This document shows, piece by piece, positions 43,136 through 52,276 of a stretch of DNA of 60,897 nt. Location: positions 1-60,897 of the forward strand of contig JADGCS010000009.1 of NCBI GenBank assembly GCA_015228875.1. The letters are read 5' to 3'. This DNA comes from Deltaproteobacteria bacterium (GTDB taxonomy: Bacteria > UBA10199 > JADGCS01). Under the pieces are notes generated by a model. The model was given only the letters and a program-made list of their open reading frames with translations. It did not search any database and was not told the DNA's origin. Both the position numbers and the translations under genes were made by a program. Every line of letters begins with the position of its first letter. Position 1 is the stretch's first letter.

Positions 43136-44002
43136 ATGAAAAAAAATAACAGGCTGGTTATTGTAAGTCTTGCGGTGTCGACTGTGTCATGCCTTTTTTC
43201 TGTGGGCCTTTTTCTCTACGTGTTGATGGTTGGGGCAGTGCCCAGACCCAAGATCCCTCAATTTGATCAGGTCATCAAGACAAAAAAAATCGTCATCATT
43301 GACGATAATAAAAACGAACTGATTGCGCTTGAAAATAACCCTGAGTTGGGTGCCCTGATCAGGATTGGGTCAGATGGTTCACAGCGTGTGGTTTTACATT
43401 CGGGTAAAGACGGGAGCGGCGTTATTTTTACCGATCCAAACAAACACCCCCGTATGCAGCTTGCCCATAACACGCAGGGACAAACCTATCTTAATTTGTT
43501 TAATGACCAGCTTAAAAACACATTTCAGATCCTTGCCGATAATAAAGAATCCAAAATCACACTCACATCCAACAAGGACGAAAAGAAGGTGGGCATGGGG
43601 GCCAACGACACCATGACAGGCCTGTTGTTACTCGACGAGGCCAACAGGACAAGGATAGGCATCTATTATCAGGAGGATCATGCAAACATGATGATGTACG
43701 ATCAGAGCGGCAGAAAACGGGTTGCCCTTTCTCTTCTAAACAACAAACCGCAGTTTGCCATGTTGGACAGTGTGCAAAGGCCAAGGCTCAGCATGATGCT
43801 GCACAACAACAACCCGTCGTTCGAATTTTACGATGCCTCCGGCAGGATAAGATTTAAACTCATGGAAGAGCAGAACGATCCCATCATGGCGTTCTTAAAC
43901 AAGAGCCATCACCCCATGCTGACCATGGGGGTTAATAAAGGCAACGCGATGTTTTCGGTCAGCAAGGATCAGGGGAATATGCTCTGGCAATTGCCTGATT
44001 GA
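43136..44002 (+). CDS. Membrane-anchored protein with ~22-residue tandem repeats
   Basis: A 288-aa protein from an ATG with GGAG eight bases upstream; 19 earlier codons are derived from repeat copy G. Residues 6-32 form one transmembrane anchor. The rest is built of about ten units of roughly 22 residues with the pattern Arg-x-Arg-hydrophobic-x-hydrophobic ... Phe/Met ... Asp-x-x-Gly, for example RKRVALSLLNNKPQFAM and RPRLSMMLHNNNPSFEF. Such alternation fits a beta-solenoid or beta-propeller-like stack facing the periplasm. No known family was recognised. Confidence 0.78.
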   Translation: MKKNNRLVIVSLAVSTVSCLFSVGLFLYVLMVGAVPRPKIPQFDQVIKTKKIVIIDDNKNELIALENNPELGALIRIGSDGSQRVVLHSGKDGSGVIFTDPNKHPRMQLAHNTQGQTYLNLFNDQLKNTFQILADNKESKITLTSNKDEKKVGMGANDTMTGLLLLDEANRTRIGIYYQEDHANMMMYDQSGRKRVALSLLNNKPQFAMLDSVQRPRLSMMLHNNNPSFEFYDASGRIRFKLMEEQNDPIMAFLNKSHHPMLTMGVNKGNAMFSVSKDQGNMLWQLPD

Positions 44003-44226
44003 ATCTGCATGCGGCAGTTGGGGCACCCGTCTGTTTTGTGCGTACTTACTGATTTGTCACATTTCTTATAAAAAATCATATTGAGCCGCGGCTTTTTTTG
44101 ACGCATAATTGACTTTAGGCCTTGGTGGTGATACGAGGCGGTGTTGTTGGGTGTTATTTAACACTTCTTTTCTCTTGGCGCCTTGTCTTGTTAAGATGGC
44201 TTAATTAAAAATTAGGAGGAGCAAAT

Positions 44227-45867
44227 ATGAGGATCAGACATTTGTTGTTGTTATGTTGTGCGGTGGTTTTTGTTTTTGTGATCTATTCGGGGAGTGTGTA
44301 TTCGGGTACACCAAAACCAGCACATAGAACTGTAGAAGGAACTAAAACTATTAAATTTTGTGATGGGCCGGATGAGGGGCTGTACCCTATAGGCGCTTGG
44401 TGTGCTTGTGCTGATCAAGATACTGCTGGCCATTATTGTGACTTTCCCCCAGATCTTTATGGATACTGTTCTGGTGGAACAGCATCTGGCGTAAAGAGTA
44501 AAATCTGTTCGGACGCTGGTGGTAATGTAGTAACAACAAGTGGTGATACAACTGTTACAGGCATTTTGGCAAAAATAGATAAGATACAGTGCTCTTATTG
44601 TGGTGAAGACGAAAGCGGCGAGCTTATTGACAAAATTACTGGTGTGACAAATGCGCAACTTTCCACAGCCTGTCCTCTTTATAAAGATCTGGATGATAGC
44701 AGCGTGCCATTCAAACTTAGGCACCCGACACCGGGAATGGGATTTTATTATGACCCCTCCTCTACTCATGACCCCGAGAGTCCCGTATATGGCAAACCTT
44801 ACGGCATATGCGGTAGGTGCGAGGGTAACACCTGGAATGATGATGGGGTGGGGCCGTGTCTGGAATGTAAGTGGGGCACAGCTAGTCCTATTATTCTTCC
44901 TCCTCCTATTGATTTTGATGTTCCTGTGACTCTTACTGATGATGGTTTTTCTCCTGGGAATGCGCAATGTGTGTGTCCCCCCGACTCAGAACTTAATAGC
45001 AGCACTGGTGGATGCCAATGCACGGGAGAAAATTTTTACAATGATGCGGATCTTACGATAGAGGGTGCAGTTATCAATTGCATGGAGTGCCCCGAAAACG
45101 CTGTGCCCAATGCAGAAAAAGATGACTGCGTATGTGCCGCTGGGGCCTTTAACGCGACAGGCTCCGGAGGGGAAGGCTGCCAGATGTGTCCGGCAGATAG
45201 TACTGTGAATACGGCCGGAACAGGGTGTGTTTGCACAGACACCAACAAGATCTTTAACGGGACTTCATGCGAGTGCACAGGCGGCAGGGAGGTTGTTGCA
45301 GGTGCGTGCGCGTGCACAGGCGGCAGAAGTTTTAACGGAACTTCATGCGAATGCCCGGTTGGCAGTGAATTTGTTGGAGGTTCGTGTGTGTGTCCGAGTG
45401 GTCAGTTCGATTCAAATTCGTCACCTGACGCTGTGACTTGTTCAACTTGTACAGGAGGGACAGCAACAGTAAACAGTTGTACCTGTCCGGCAGGTTCATC
45501 GCTGGTCGGTGGTGCGTGTGTTTGTAATCCTGGTAGGTTCGATTCAAATCCGTCACCTGACGCTGTGACTTGTTCAACCTGTACAGGCGGGACAATAAGC
45601 GGTAATGCTTGTACCTGCCCTCTTACCCAAGTTCTTAACAGCTCAAAGAGCGGCTGTACCTGTCCTACCGGCCAGGCCCTCAAGGCTGGTACAACCCGAT
45701 GCGAATGCACGGGCAATACATACTGGCGGGTGATGCCTCGTACAAAACCGTCCTGTGCGGCCTGTTCTATTGGCAAGGTGCCAAACGCTGACCATACAAG
45801 TTGTATAGCATGTCCCAGGGGTCAGGTGCCAAACGCTGCTGGAACAGCTTGCATTACAAAGAAATAA
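44227..45867 (+). CDS. Secreted cysteine-rich protein with EGF-like repeats
   Basis: A 546-aa protein with a strong AGGAGG ribosome site and a signal peptide (MRIRHLLLLCCAVVFVFVIY). From residue ~260 to the end it is made of short Cys-rich units of the types CxCPxG, CTGG and NGTSCECTGG, like EGF/ephrin-receptor-type repeats. A 44-residue unit (about 393-436 and 437-480) is duplicated almost exactly at DNA level with a 132-bp period. The cysteines imply an oxidising location, so periplasm or cell surface. The dyad GTGTTATTTAACAC lies about 75 bases upstream. A terminator follows. Function unknown, perhaps adhesion. Confidence 0.82.
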   Translation: MRIRHLLLLCCAVVFVFVIYSGSVYSGTPKPAHRTVEGTKTIKFCDGPDEGLYPIGAWCACADQDTAGHYCDFPPDLYGYCSGGTASGVKSKICSDAGGNVVTTSGDTTVTGILAKIDKIQCSYCGEDESGELIDKITGVTNAQLSTACPLYKDLDDSSVPFKLRHPTPGMGFYYDPSSTHDPESPVYGKPYGICGRCEGNTWNDDGVGPCLECKWGTASPIILPPPIDFDVPVTLTDDGFSPGNAQCVCPPDSELNSSTGGCQCTGENFYNDADLTIEGAVINCMECPENAVPNAEKDDCVCAAGAFNATGSGGEGCQMCPADSTVNTAGTGCVCTDTNKIFNGTSCECTGGREVVAGACACTGGRSFNGTSCECPVGSEFVGGSCVCPSGQFDSNSSPDAVTCSTCTGGTATVNSCTCPAGSSLVGGACVCNPGRFDSNPSPDAVTCSTCTGGTISGNACTCPLTQVLNSSKSGCTCPTGQALKAGTTRCECTGNTYWRVMPRTKPSCAACSIGKVPNADHTSCIACPRGQVPNAAGTACITKK

Positions 45868-45897
45868 TAACAACGCTTAAGTGATTATAAAACCCTC

Positions 45898-45929
45898 AGG
45901 CCCGGTCAATGGATCGGGCCTTTTTTTTT
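45898..45929 (+). terminator. Intrinsic terminator after the cysteine-rich protein gene
   Basis: AGGCCCGGTC-AATG-GATCGGGCCT with one mismatch in the stem is followed by nine T residues. It ends at the stop of the convergent FG-GAP gene. A textbook rho-independent terminator. Confidence 0.88.
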
Positions 45930-48177
45930 ACGGTGTCTCGAGGAACTGGCTCCCCAGAAAGGTGTATGTGTTACCGTTGTCGGTGCTGGGGCGGTCGCTT
46001 AGGTAGGCGCCGATGATAAAGTCGTTAAGGCCATCTTTGTCTGCATCGCCGATGTCGCAGAGAGCACTGCCGGCGCTGGAGCCTAAATCACGGTCCTCTA
46101 TGATTATATTTGCCCCGGACACGGGCCAGAGCGCTTGTGAAAGCGGGTCTGTGAATATCGAAACAGAGCCAAGCAAAGAATCGTTTGAAGCAGCACTTGA
46201 ACCCACCATAAGCTCGGACAGGCCGTCATTGTTTAAATCGGCAAACAGAACAGAGTCACCAGTCCTTTGCCCCGTCTCTACACCCGCTATTTTTGTGTTG
46301 GGGACTGATGATGCAAAATCAATGACGCGCTCACCGCGACCGATACCATCCACCACGGCAGCGCCCGCTGTTACATACACAGCGCCTGCGAGCGGGGCTG
46401 TCGATGATTCCTGATCGGCAGCAAGTGCTATATCATCAAACCCGTCACCCTCGATATCGCCTGATATACTGATGGCACTTGCGAGCCTATCGCCCCCCGC
46501 GCGACCCAGCAAAATCATATCGGCATCGTCATCGAGGTTTAAGGTTGATCCCGGTGCAAATGTTGAAGCGCTTCCAAAAAACAGGCCCGCCTTTCCAGCG
46601 CCCGTTAACACGCCTGCAGAATCCATCACCGCACCGTTGTCTTGGTTGTCAGGGGCGCCCACCAGCAGGTCCTTGCACCCGTCACCATTCACATCACCGT
46701 TAGCGGCGAGGGCATTGCCTGCCTTGTCTTTTGGTGTGTTACCTGAGATGGTAATATCAGCATCGGTCACGGCGCGGGTGCCGGAGTAAGCTGAGGTCTT
46801 GCCCAGAAACACAAATGCGGCACCTGTGAGACCGTGAGAGTCAGCGCCGATGATCAAGTCATCAATGCCGTCACAATTGATATCTCCCATGGCCAAGGCC
46901 CCGCCAATGGCATCGTTGGGGTTGATCCCGTTTATCCTGGCGTCTGCACTTGAGGCATCAAGGTGTTCGGTTACAGGCCCATAAAAAATGTAGGCGGCCC
47001 CGCGGGCCTCATTATTGTTGCGCGCCGTGATGACCACGTCATTATTGCCGTCGTTGTTAAGATCGCCGTTACCCACAACCGCAGTGCCAAAAAAATCGCC
47101 GTTTTTTTCGCCTGTAAATCTGTAGAGTGTGCCGGAGAAGCCATCAAAATAACCACCGCCTGCCAAGTTTCCGCCGAGATACAGGGAGCAGACCCCCTGA
47201 TTTTCGAGCGTGCCGTTAGGCCTGCAGATCAGATAATCGCCAAAGCCATCGTGATTCATATCGCCCGCACCCGACAGGGAATACCCAAACCAATTATGTG
47301 CGGGTGTCGAATACCAGTATTCTGTGGCATTATCGACGCTGCCAACAGCGATGCCATCACAATTTTCGTCTCCCAGTTGTGTCTTGATTTCGGTGCCCCC
47401 CGGACTCACAGAGGCATTGCTGTCGTTGCAGTCATTGTTGGTTGGTGCGTACCCCACGCCAGGGTCCCTGCAGAACGGCGCGCCGTCAATGTCGTCCGCA
47501 TCGCCATAACCATCGCCATCACCGTCGAAAAAGTAGCTTGTAACATCCAATGCTTCATCTGTCTCAGCGTTACAGTCATTATCAATCCCGTCACATGTTT
47601 CGGTAACAGGGGTGTAGTTGGTTTCCAGATCAACAAAGACGCCACCTGCACACCTCTGCTCGTTTATAGAGCAGGGCCCTTCTGTATTTGCGGCGGGGAT
47701 GTTTGCTACGCCATCGTCCTCAAATCCGTTGCAGTCGTTATCAAGGCCATCGCAGGTCTCGGTCTGTGGGGTGTAATTTAAAGGCGCCTCTACGTATTCA
47801 CCCTCAACACATTCAAGCGTGTTTTCGGAGCAGAGCCCTTCTGTATTTGCGGCAGGGATGTCTGCTATGCCATCGTCCTCTAATCCGTTGCAGTCGTTAT
47901 CAAGGCCATCGCAGATCTCAGCGGCCTCAGGGTTGATGAGGGCATCCTCGTCATCACAGTCCTCGGGCGCGCCGTAAAGGAGTTCACGACACTGGCTTAA
48001 AAGATCGGGTTCTGTGCTGAAATAATCGCACGACCCAAAACCGTCGTTGTCATCGTCTTTGGGTAAGGGGTTTTGAGGGGTCGCAACAACATCGTCGTCA
48101 TCATCATGACCTGCACAGCCAGCAGCACCCGCAGTGCCAATGAGGGCTAGTCCGAGTCCCAAGAGGGGAAGTGGCAT
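45928..48177 (-). CDS. Lipoprotein with MopE-type metal-binding motifs and FG-GAP repeats
   Basis: A 749-aa surface protein. The signal sequence ends in a lipobox (AGAAGC), followed by a poly-Asp stretch. Residues ~75-290 contain three ETCDGLDNDCNG-type motifs, the MopE-like metal-binding repeat, plus Asp-rich FDGDGDGYGD loops. Residues ~295-745 hold about seven FG-GAP repeats (GDMNHDGFGDYL, GDLNNDGNNDVV, GDINCDGIDDLI and others), forecasting an integrin-alpha-like beta-propeller that binds calcium. Such proteins are common on the surface of Myxococcota and Bdellovibrionota-like bacteria. It is convergent with the Cys-rich gene and has repeat copy H upstream. Confidence 0.9.
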   Translation of the reverse strand: MPLPLLGLGLALIGTAGAAGCAGHDDDDDVVATPQNPLPKDDDNDGFGSCDYFSTEPDLLSQCRELLYGAPEDCDDEDALINPEAAEICDGLDNDCNGLEDDGIADIPAANTEGLCSENTLECVEGEYVEAPLNYTPQTETCDGLDNDCNGFEDDGVANIPAANTEGPCSINEQRCAGGVFVDLETNYTPVTETCDGIDNDCNAETDEALDVTSYFFDGDGDGYGDADDIDGAPFCRDPGVGYAPTNNDCNDSNASVSPGGTEIKTQLGDENCDGIAVGSVDNATEYWYSTPAHNWFGYSLSGAGDMNHDGFGDYLICRPNGTLENQGVCSLYLGGNLAGGGYFDGFSGTLYRFTGEKNGDFFGTAVVGNGDLNNDGNNDVVITARNNNEARGAAYIFYGPVTEHLDASSADARINGINPNDAIGGALAMGDINCDGIDDLIIGADSHGLTGAAFVFLGKTSAYSGTRAVTDADITISGNTPKDKAGNALAANGDVNGDGCKDLLVGAPDNQDNGAVMDSAGVLTGAGKAGLFFGSASTFAPGSTLNLDDDADMILLGRAGGDRLASAISISGDIEGDGFDDIALAADQESSTAPLAGAVYVTAGAAVVDGIGRGERVIDFASSVPNTKIAGVETGQRTGDSVLFADLNNDGLSELMVGSSAASNDSLLGSVSIFTDPLSQALWPVSGANIIIEDRDLGSSAGSALCDIGDADKDGLNDFIIGAYLSDRPSTDNGNTYTFLGSQFLETP

Positions 48178-48214
48178 AAAATCACTCCTGTTTTAGTTTT
48201 GATGCGTCCTGCTA

Positions 48215-48297
48215 CAAGTTACCAACTTGACTTTAACGCGGTTGAATTCCTTCATTTTGCAAGGAATGCACCCGCGCTCTGTCGACTTTGAAATTCC
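48215..48297 (-). repeat. Repeat family 2, copy H (83 bp)
   Basis: The reverse complement of this stretch matches copy G end to end: GGAATTTCAAAGTCGAC at one end, CAAGTT-GGT-AACTTG at the other. It lies in the gap between the FG-GAP lipoprotein and the FmdB-like gene. Confidence 0.85.
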
Positions 48298-48438
48298 ATT
48301 GCACTAAAGGTATTATCGTGCAGATGACGCAAAAGTTGCGCCCTGGGGACATTTTTCCCACCGTTGACTAACCTCAGTGGATGATTTAAGATTTTCGGGT
48401 GTGAGTCTCAATACAAACTTTCTTTTTGGGGATTGTTT

Positions 48439-48678
48439 ATGCCCATTTTTGAATTTACCTGCGAAAAATGCAGGGCTGATTTTGAAGAGTACATCAATCA
48501 TTCGGAGATCGGTAAGGTTAAATGCGGCCAATGCGGATCGGCAAAGGTGATACGCAGACTCTCGGTCATTGGAGGCATTAAGGTCAAGGGGGGGGCTTCT
48601 CAAGCGTGTCCCTCCGCAAAAGATTGTCCCTCTCAAGGCCCATGCTGCAGCACCGGCTGCTGTCCGATGGATGTTTAG
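48439..48678 (+). CDS. FmdB-family zinc-ribbon protein
   Basis: A 79-aa protein starting MPIFEFTCEKCRADFEE; a TTG two codons earlier is also possible, but the ATG is the family start. CEKC and CGQCGS pairs form the zinc ribbon (residues 8-35), followed by KVIRRLS. The C-terminal tail is unusually Cys-rich (CCSTGCCP). FmdB proteins are small, common regulators of uncertain function. No operon partner. Confidence 0.85.
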   Translation: MPIFEFTCEKCRADFEEYINHSEIGKVKCGQCGSAKVIRRLSVIGGIKVKGGASQACPSAKDCPSQGPCCSTGCCPMDV

Positions 48679-48720
48679 GTTCACCTGGCTTTTTTTCACT
48701 CATGCTGTTTTTTTGGGGAA

Positions 48721-49641
48721 TCAAAACGCGGGAAAAGAAAGCGTGTAGGACTTAAGAATATTTTCCCTTAATGTTGAAATCATAAAACCGTGATCCGAGG
48801 CGCAGATCTTTCCGTAAAAGGGGATGGGTTCTGCATCCTTTAACAAATCTCCTGTCTGCGGGTCTATTTTTTTGAGTTCGCCCGAAATAATACCACCGTT
48901 GCCGCCTTCAAACGCGCCTTCCGCGAGATAATAAATATTGTTTTTTACCGTCACATCAAGGTCGCTTGTCGAGCTGTATTTGTTGTTGTAGATACCGTTG
49001 ACCTCACCGCCTTTAAAGGCAAATTTTATCGACATCTCCTCGATGGTGTAGTTGTCCTTGTCGATGATATTGCTCTTTGAGTATTTTGCGACCCGCCATT
49101 CGGGGTCTTTTGCCGAGGGGGGCACGGTGGCATTGGTCTGGGTTTTGACCCCGGGAATATTCTTGTCATCGCAGGCCATTTGAATCTTGTGGGGTGAACC
49201 GGCCTCTTCATTGTCAACAAACCGGGACAGGATACGCTGGCCTTGCTGCTTTAAGGCAGCGGTCATTTTTTCTTCAGTTTTTGGATCGGGCAGCTCTGCG
49301 AGAAGTGCCTCGGAGTTTGACGCGAGTGCCTGTTTAAGATGATCATTTTTTTCTTTTGTCGCATCGGGATTGTTTGATTGCTGTGGGTTTTGCGCCTCGC
49401 CCGAAAAATTAAGCACCACCACCTCTGATTTTTCTTTTTGTTTTTCTGTGAGGTCCGTGACGTGCTGGTAGTTTACTTTGTTGTTTTTTTTGTCTTTGCC
49501 CGAGATCACGTATTGTTTTTTGATTGCCTTAAAGGTTTTATTAGATTGCGCCTGCACGTAGTCATTAAGAAATTTAAGTGTGATAAGTACAAGACCCAGA
49601 ATGGCAAAAAAAGCTATCAGCTGTTTTGTTTCTTTTTTCAT
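48721..49641 (-). CDS. Hypothetical membrane-anchored periplasmic protein
   Basis: A 306-aa protein. An N-terminal hydrophobic helix (LIAFFAILGLVLITLKFL) serves as signal anchor. Residues 35-130 are polar and Lys/Gln/Asn-rich, possibly coiled. Residues 150-306 look like beta strands with many Asn and Gly and contain two cysteines. No family recognised. The start has no close rivals. Confidence 0.65.
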   Translation of the reverse strand: MKKETKQLIAFFAILGLVLITLKFLNDYVQAQSNKTFKAIKKQYVISGKDKKNNKVNYQHVTDLTEKQKEKSEVVVLNFSGEAQNPQQSNNPDATKEKNDHLKQALASNSEALLAELPDPKTEEKMTAALKQQGQRILSRFVDNEEAGSPHKIQMACDDKNIPGVKTQTNATVPPSAKDPEWRVAKYSKSNIIDKDNYTIEEMSIKFAFKGGEVNGIYNNKYSSTSDLDVTVKNNIYYLAEGAFEGGNGGIISGELKKIDPQTGDLLKDAEPIPFYGKICASDHGFMISTLRENILKSYTLSFPAF

Positions 49642-49854
49642 GCGTGTCTGTTTAAGGCAGTGATGGTGTTATGGGCGGTGGTTTTTATAACCCCATGTCC
49701 CAATGATCCACGCGATCTTTCCCCCCATCCTTATTATAGCGCAAGGACAGGGGCTGTGGGAAAAAAAATTCTGCACTTTGTGCTTGCAGCAACAGGGGGC
49801 AACTCCCACTTGTTTTAATGAACGGGGCATGACTTCTTTGACAGGTTTTTTTGT

Positions 49855-49938
49855 TTGCGCACCTTAATAAACGCCCGGCAGGTTTATGCCATGCTGATGG
49901 CGATTGCGGGGGTCTGCCTGGTGATGTTTGGGGGGTAG
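49855..49938 (+). other. Gap 49642-49945, with a possible 27-aa membrane peptide
   Basis: In the 304-bp gap before the transporter stop codon no ordinary gene was seen. A TTG-initiated 27-codon frame ends in a hydrophobic stretch (YAMLMAIAGVCLVMFGG) that could span a membrane. There is no ribosome site, so it may be chance. Confidence 0.15.
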
Positions 49939-49945
49939 GGGGGCC

Positions 49946-51469
49946 TTACTCCGCCTGTCTTTTGCGCTCGACAATAATATTGTAGAAAAACATGCCGACA
50001 ACCGAGACCAGCCCTACGGCCGCAAATGCATACCAGATATTTTGCGGGTGATAGGTGTTAAACAGGAGCACGGTTGTTTCGTTAAGACTGACGTGTCCCA
50101 ACTGCTGTGACAGTGTCGAGACGACATTTTCTGGAGGGATGGCCATCACGGCATCGTGTGTCATGTTCAGTTTGGTCTGCATGTAGTCTCTCGCAAGGGA
50201 GAGTTTGTCTGCGTAGTTCTGGTAGAGATGACCGCCGATCTTGGAACCGATGCCCCAGCCGATGGCCTGCGGAAAATTAACATATCCCATGTACAATCCC
50301 AGTTTGCCCTCGGGCGCAATCGAGGCCAGGTACTCATTTTTGCGCGGACTTGCTATCATCTCGCCGACGGCAAAGACCACAATACCGGCAATACAGATCG
50401 AGGCACTCATCGAGGCGCCCGCAAAAATAATACCTGCTGCGGCGATGGTCATCCCCAAAACCATGGCGGGGACGGCCTTCATCCGTCCAAAGGTCCAGCC
50501 GATGGGGAGCATAAAAATAATAATGGCCGCTGCGTCCATGTTGACCAGCCACTCCGCGGGCATCTGCGTTCCTGCAAGCCCTTTCTGGATCAGGGCATCG
50601 CTGTTAAAAATATTCCCCAGAAAGGTGTAAAGAGGTGCCGTATCCACCCAGTCTGTGATAAAGTTGGCGAGGATATCGAAGAGCTGCATGAACATGAGCC
50701 AGAATCCCGAAAAGATAATCAGAAAGCTCAGCAGACGCCACTGCCAGAGATTTTTGATTGAGTTTAAAAAGATCGTGATAAAATCCCTGCAGAATTGGTT
50801 TAACGCAAAAGGCTCTGTATTGCGCTGTTTTAGGGCGGCGGCGGGCTCCTTGAATGCCAGCAGGATCAGCAGATTAAGGGAGTGCATCAAAGCGCTTAAA
50901 TAAAACACGTACTCCCAACTGATGACGCGCATAAAACCTGTGACCAGGGGGCCGACAAACCCGCCGATGTTGACCACCATGTAAAAAATACTCCACCCGA
51001 GCGGGGCGTTTTGTTTATTTGTTGAGTGAGCAAGGATGCCCTGTATCCCTGGTTTAAAGATGGCTGTTCCTGTTGCCACGAGCATCGAGGCTAAAAAGAA
51101 TCCACTGTAGTCTGACAGGTTGCCCATGAGGACGTACCCCGTGCAGGTAATGCAGATGGCAATGGCCACCGTTTTTTTGTAGCCGTATTTGTCCGCATAG
51201 CCGCCGGTAAACATTGGGAGTAAAGACTGTAACAGGGCCCACCACGCGTAGATGCTCCCTTTTTGGATGTGATTAAAACCCAGTCCCCCCTGCGCAACGG
51301 CCGTGACCATAAAGACGGACAAAAATCCCCCGCGGAGCCCGTAGTACCCCCAGCGTTCAAAAAGCTCGATGACATTGGCAAACCAGTAAGACCGTGGATA
51401 GCTCCCGACGGTCTGCACAAATCCGGGTCTTGGGGAATCCTTGTTTTCTGTGGTGACGGTTGACGACAT
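49946..51469 (-). CDS. POT-family proton-coupled peptide transporter
   Basis: A 507-aa major-facilitator protein with the POT signature E-x-x-E-R-x-x-Y-Y-G (IELFERWGYYGLRG) in helix 1 and GGYADKYGYKK in the first cytoplasmic loop. Helix 4-5 has ATGTAIFKPGIQG, the equivalent of the PTR2 signature. POT proteins import di- and tripeptides with protons across the inner membrane. Two longer loops are unusual (residues ~285-335 and 425-470). The AAGGAG ribosome site is good. Substrate is inferred from family. Confidence 0.86.
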   Translation of the reverse strand: MSSTVTTENKDSPRPGFVQTVGSYPRSYWFANVIELFERWGYYGLRGGFLSVFMVTAVAQGGLGFNHIQKGSIYAWWALLQSLLPMFTGGYADKYGYKKTVAIAICITCTGYVLMGNLSDYSGFFLASMLVATGTAIFKPGIQGILAHSTNKQNAPLGWSIFYMVVNIGGFVGPLVTGFMRVISWEYVFYLSALMHSLNLLILLAFKEPAAALKQRNTEPFALNQFCRDFITIFLNSIKNLWQWRLLSFLIIFSGFWLMFMQLFDILANFITDWVDTAPLYTFLGNIFNSDALIQKGLAGTQMPAEWLVNMDAAAIIIFMLPIGWTFGRMKAVPAMVLGMTIAAAGIIFAGASMSASICIAGIVVFAVGEMIASPRKNEYLASIAPEGKLGLYMGYVNFPQAIGWGIGSKIGGHLYQNYADKLSLARDYMQTKLNMTHDAVMAIPPENVVSTLSQQLGHVSLNETTVLLFNTYHPQNIWYAFAAVGLVSVVGMFFYNIIVERKRQAE

Positions 51470-51516
51470 GAACGCTCCTTTGGGCGGGGTTGACAGGGTG
51501 ACTTGTGATGATGCTC

Positions 51517-52029
51517 TTACGGATATCTTGCCTCTGAATACGGGGCCTTTGTGCCGTGGTTGTTTTTAAGGTAGTTGATATCCCTGATAAAAAATTCTCT
51601 TGAAAAACCCGAACTCACGGGGCGTTGGGTGTCCATGCGGATGGCATCGCAGGGGCAGGCCTCGACGCAGAAGCCGCAGTAAATGCACCGCAGATGATCG
51701 ATGGTGTATTCTTCTGCATATTTTTCGGCGGCGGGGTTTTCGCCTTCTGCCGCTGTGATATGAATGCAGTTTGAGGGGCAGGCCGTGGCGCATAGCATGC
51801 ACGCGGTACAGCGGATGGCGCCATGATCACGCAGCATCAGCCGGTGTTCGCAACGGTAGTTTTCGGGGATGGGCTTGTGTTCATCGGGCCATGAGTGCGT
51901 CATCATTTTTTCTGGACTGACCAGATTTTTAAAGAGGTGCTTTGCCGTGATGACCATGCCCCTTAAAATTTCGGGTACGTATATTTTTTCCCAGAGGCTT
52001 AAGGGTTTTCTTTTTATCGCTATATTCAT
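51517..52029 (-). CDS. nuoI: NADH-quinone oxidoreductase subunit I (NuoI-like ferredoxin)
   Basis: A 170-aa protein from MNIAIKRKPLSLW; 13 upstream codons are discarded. It has two 4Fe-4S motifs, CTACMLCATACPSNCI and CIYCGFCVEACPCDAI, and the NuoI-specific YRCEHRLMLRDHGAIRC lead. NuoI carries the last clusters of complex I before quinone (N6a, N6b). It stands alone here, next to a peptide transporter and with no other nuo gene within reach, which is unusual. A Cys replaces the usual Val in the second CP(V)DAI. Confidence 0.88.
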   Translation of the reverse strand: MNIAIKRKPLSLWEKIYVPEILRGMVITAKHLFKNLVSPEKMMTHSWPDEHKPIPENYRCEHRLMLRDHGAIRCTACMLCATACPSNCIHITAAEGENPAAEKYAEEYTIDHLRCIYCGFCVEACPCDAIRMDTQRPVSSGFSREFFIRDINYLKNNHGTKAPYSEARYP

Positions 52030-52276
52030 ATGTCCGACACGTCTATTATTAATGGGTGTCCTCGTCAATTTCTATGCCTTAACCAAATCACCCTCGCACA
52101 TAAGCTGTTAATTTTTCACAATAAAAAAAGTTCCTTGTCCCGTGAATTCATTTTGTTCTTTAAAGACATGTGTGAATGGGTTAATCATCAATCGCGTTAA
52201 AAAATAAATCAGTTGAAAGGATTGATGCTTTTTGACAAAAACAGGGGCCCCGAAAGAGGAAGCTTAAACAAACAAA

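Noticed and set aside
45537-45552. tRNA T-loop-like GTTCGATTCAAATC
   Set aside because: It is part of a coding repeat in the cysteine-rich protein, with no acceptor or anticodon stems around it.
46963-47781. 272-codon open frame on the plus strand
   Set aside because: It is antisense to the FG-GAP/MopE repeats, which carry clear protein motifs on the minus strand.
48313-48699. 128-codon minus-strand frame
   Set aside because: It is antisense to the FmdB zinc-ribbon gene, whose CxxC motifs are convincing.
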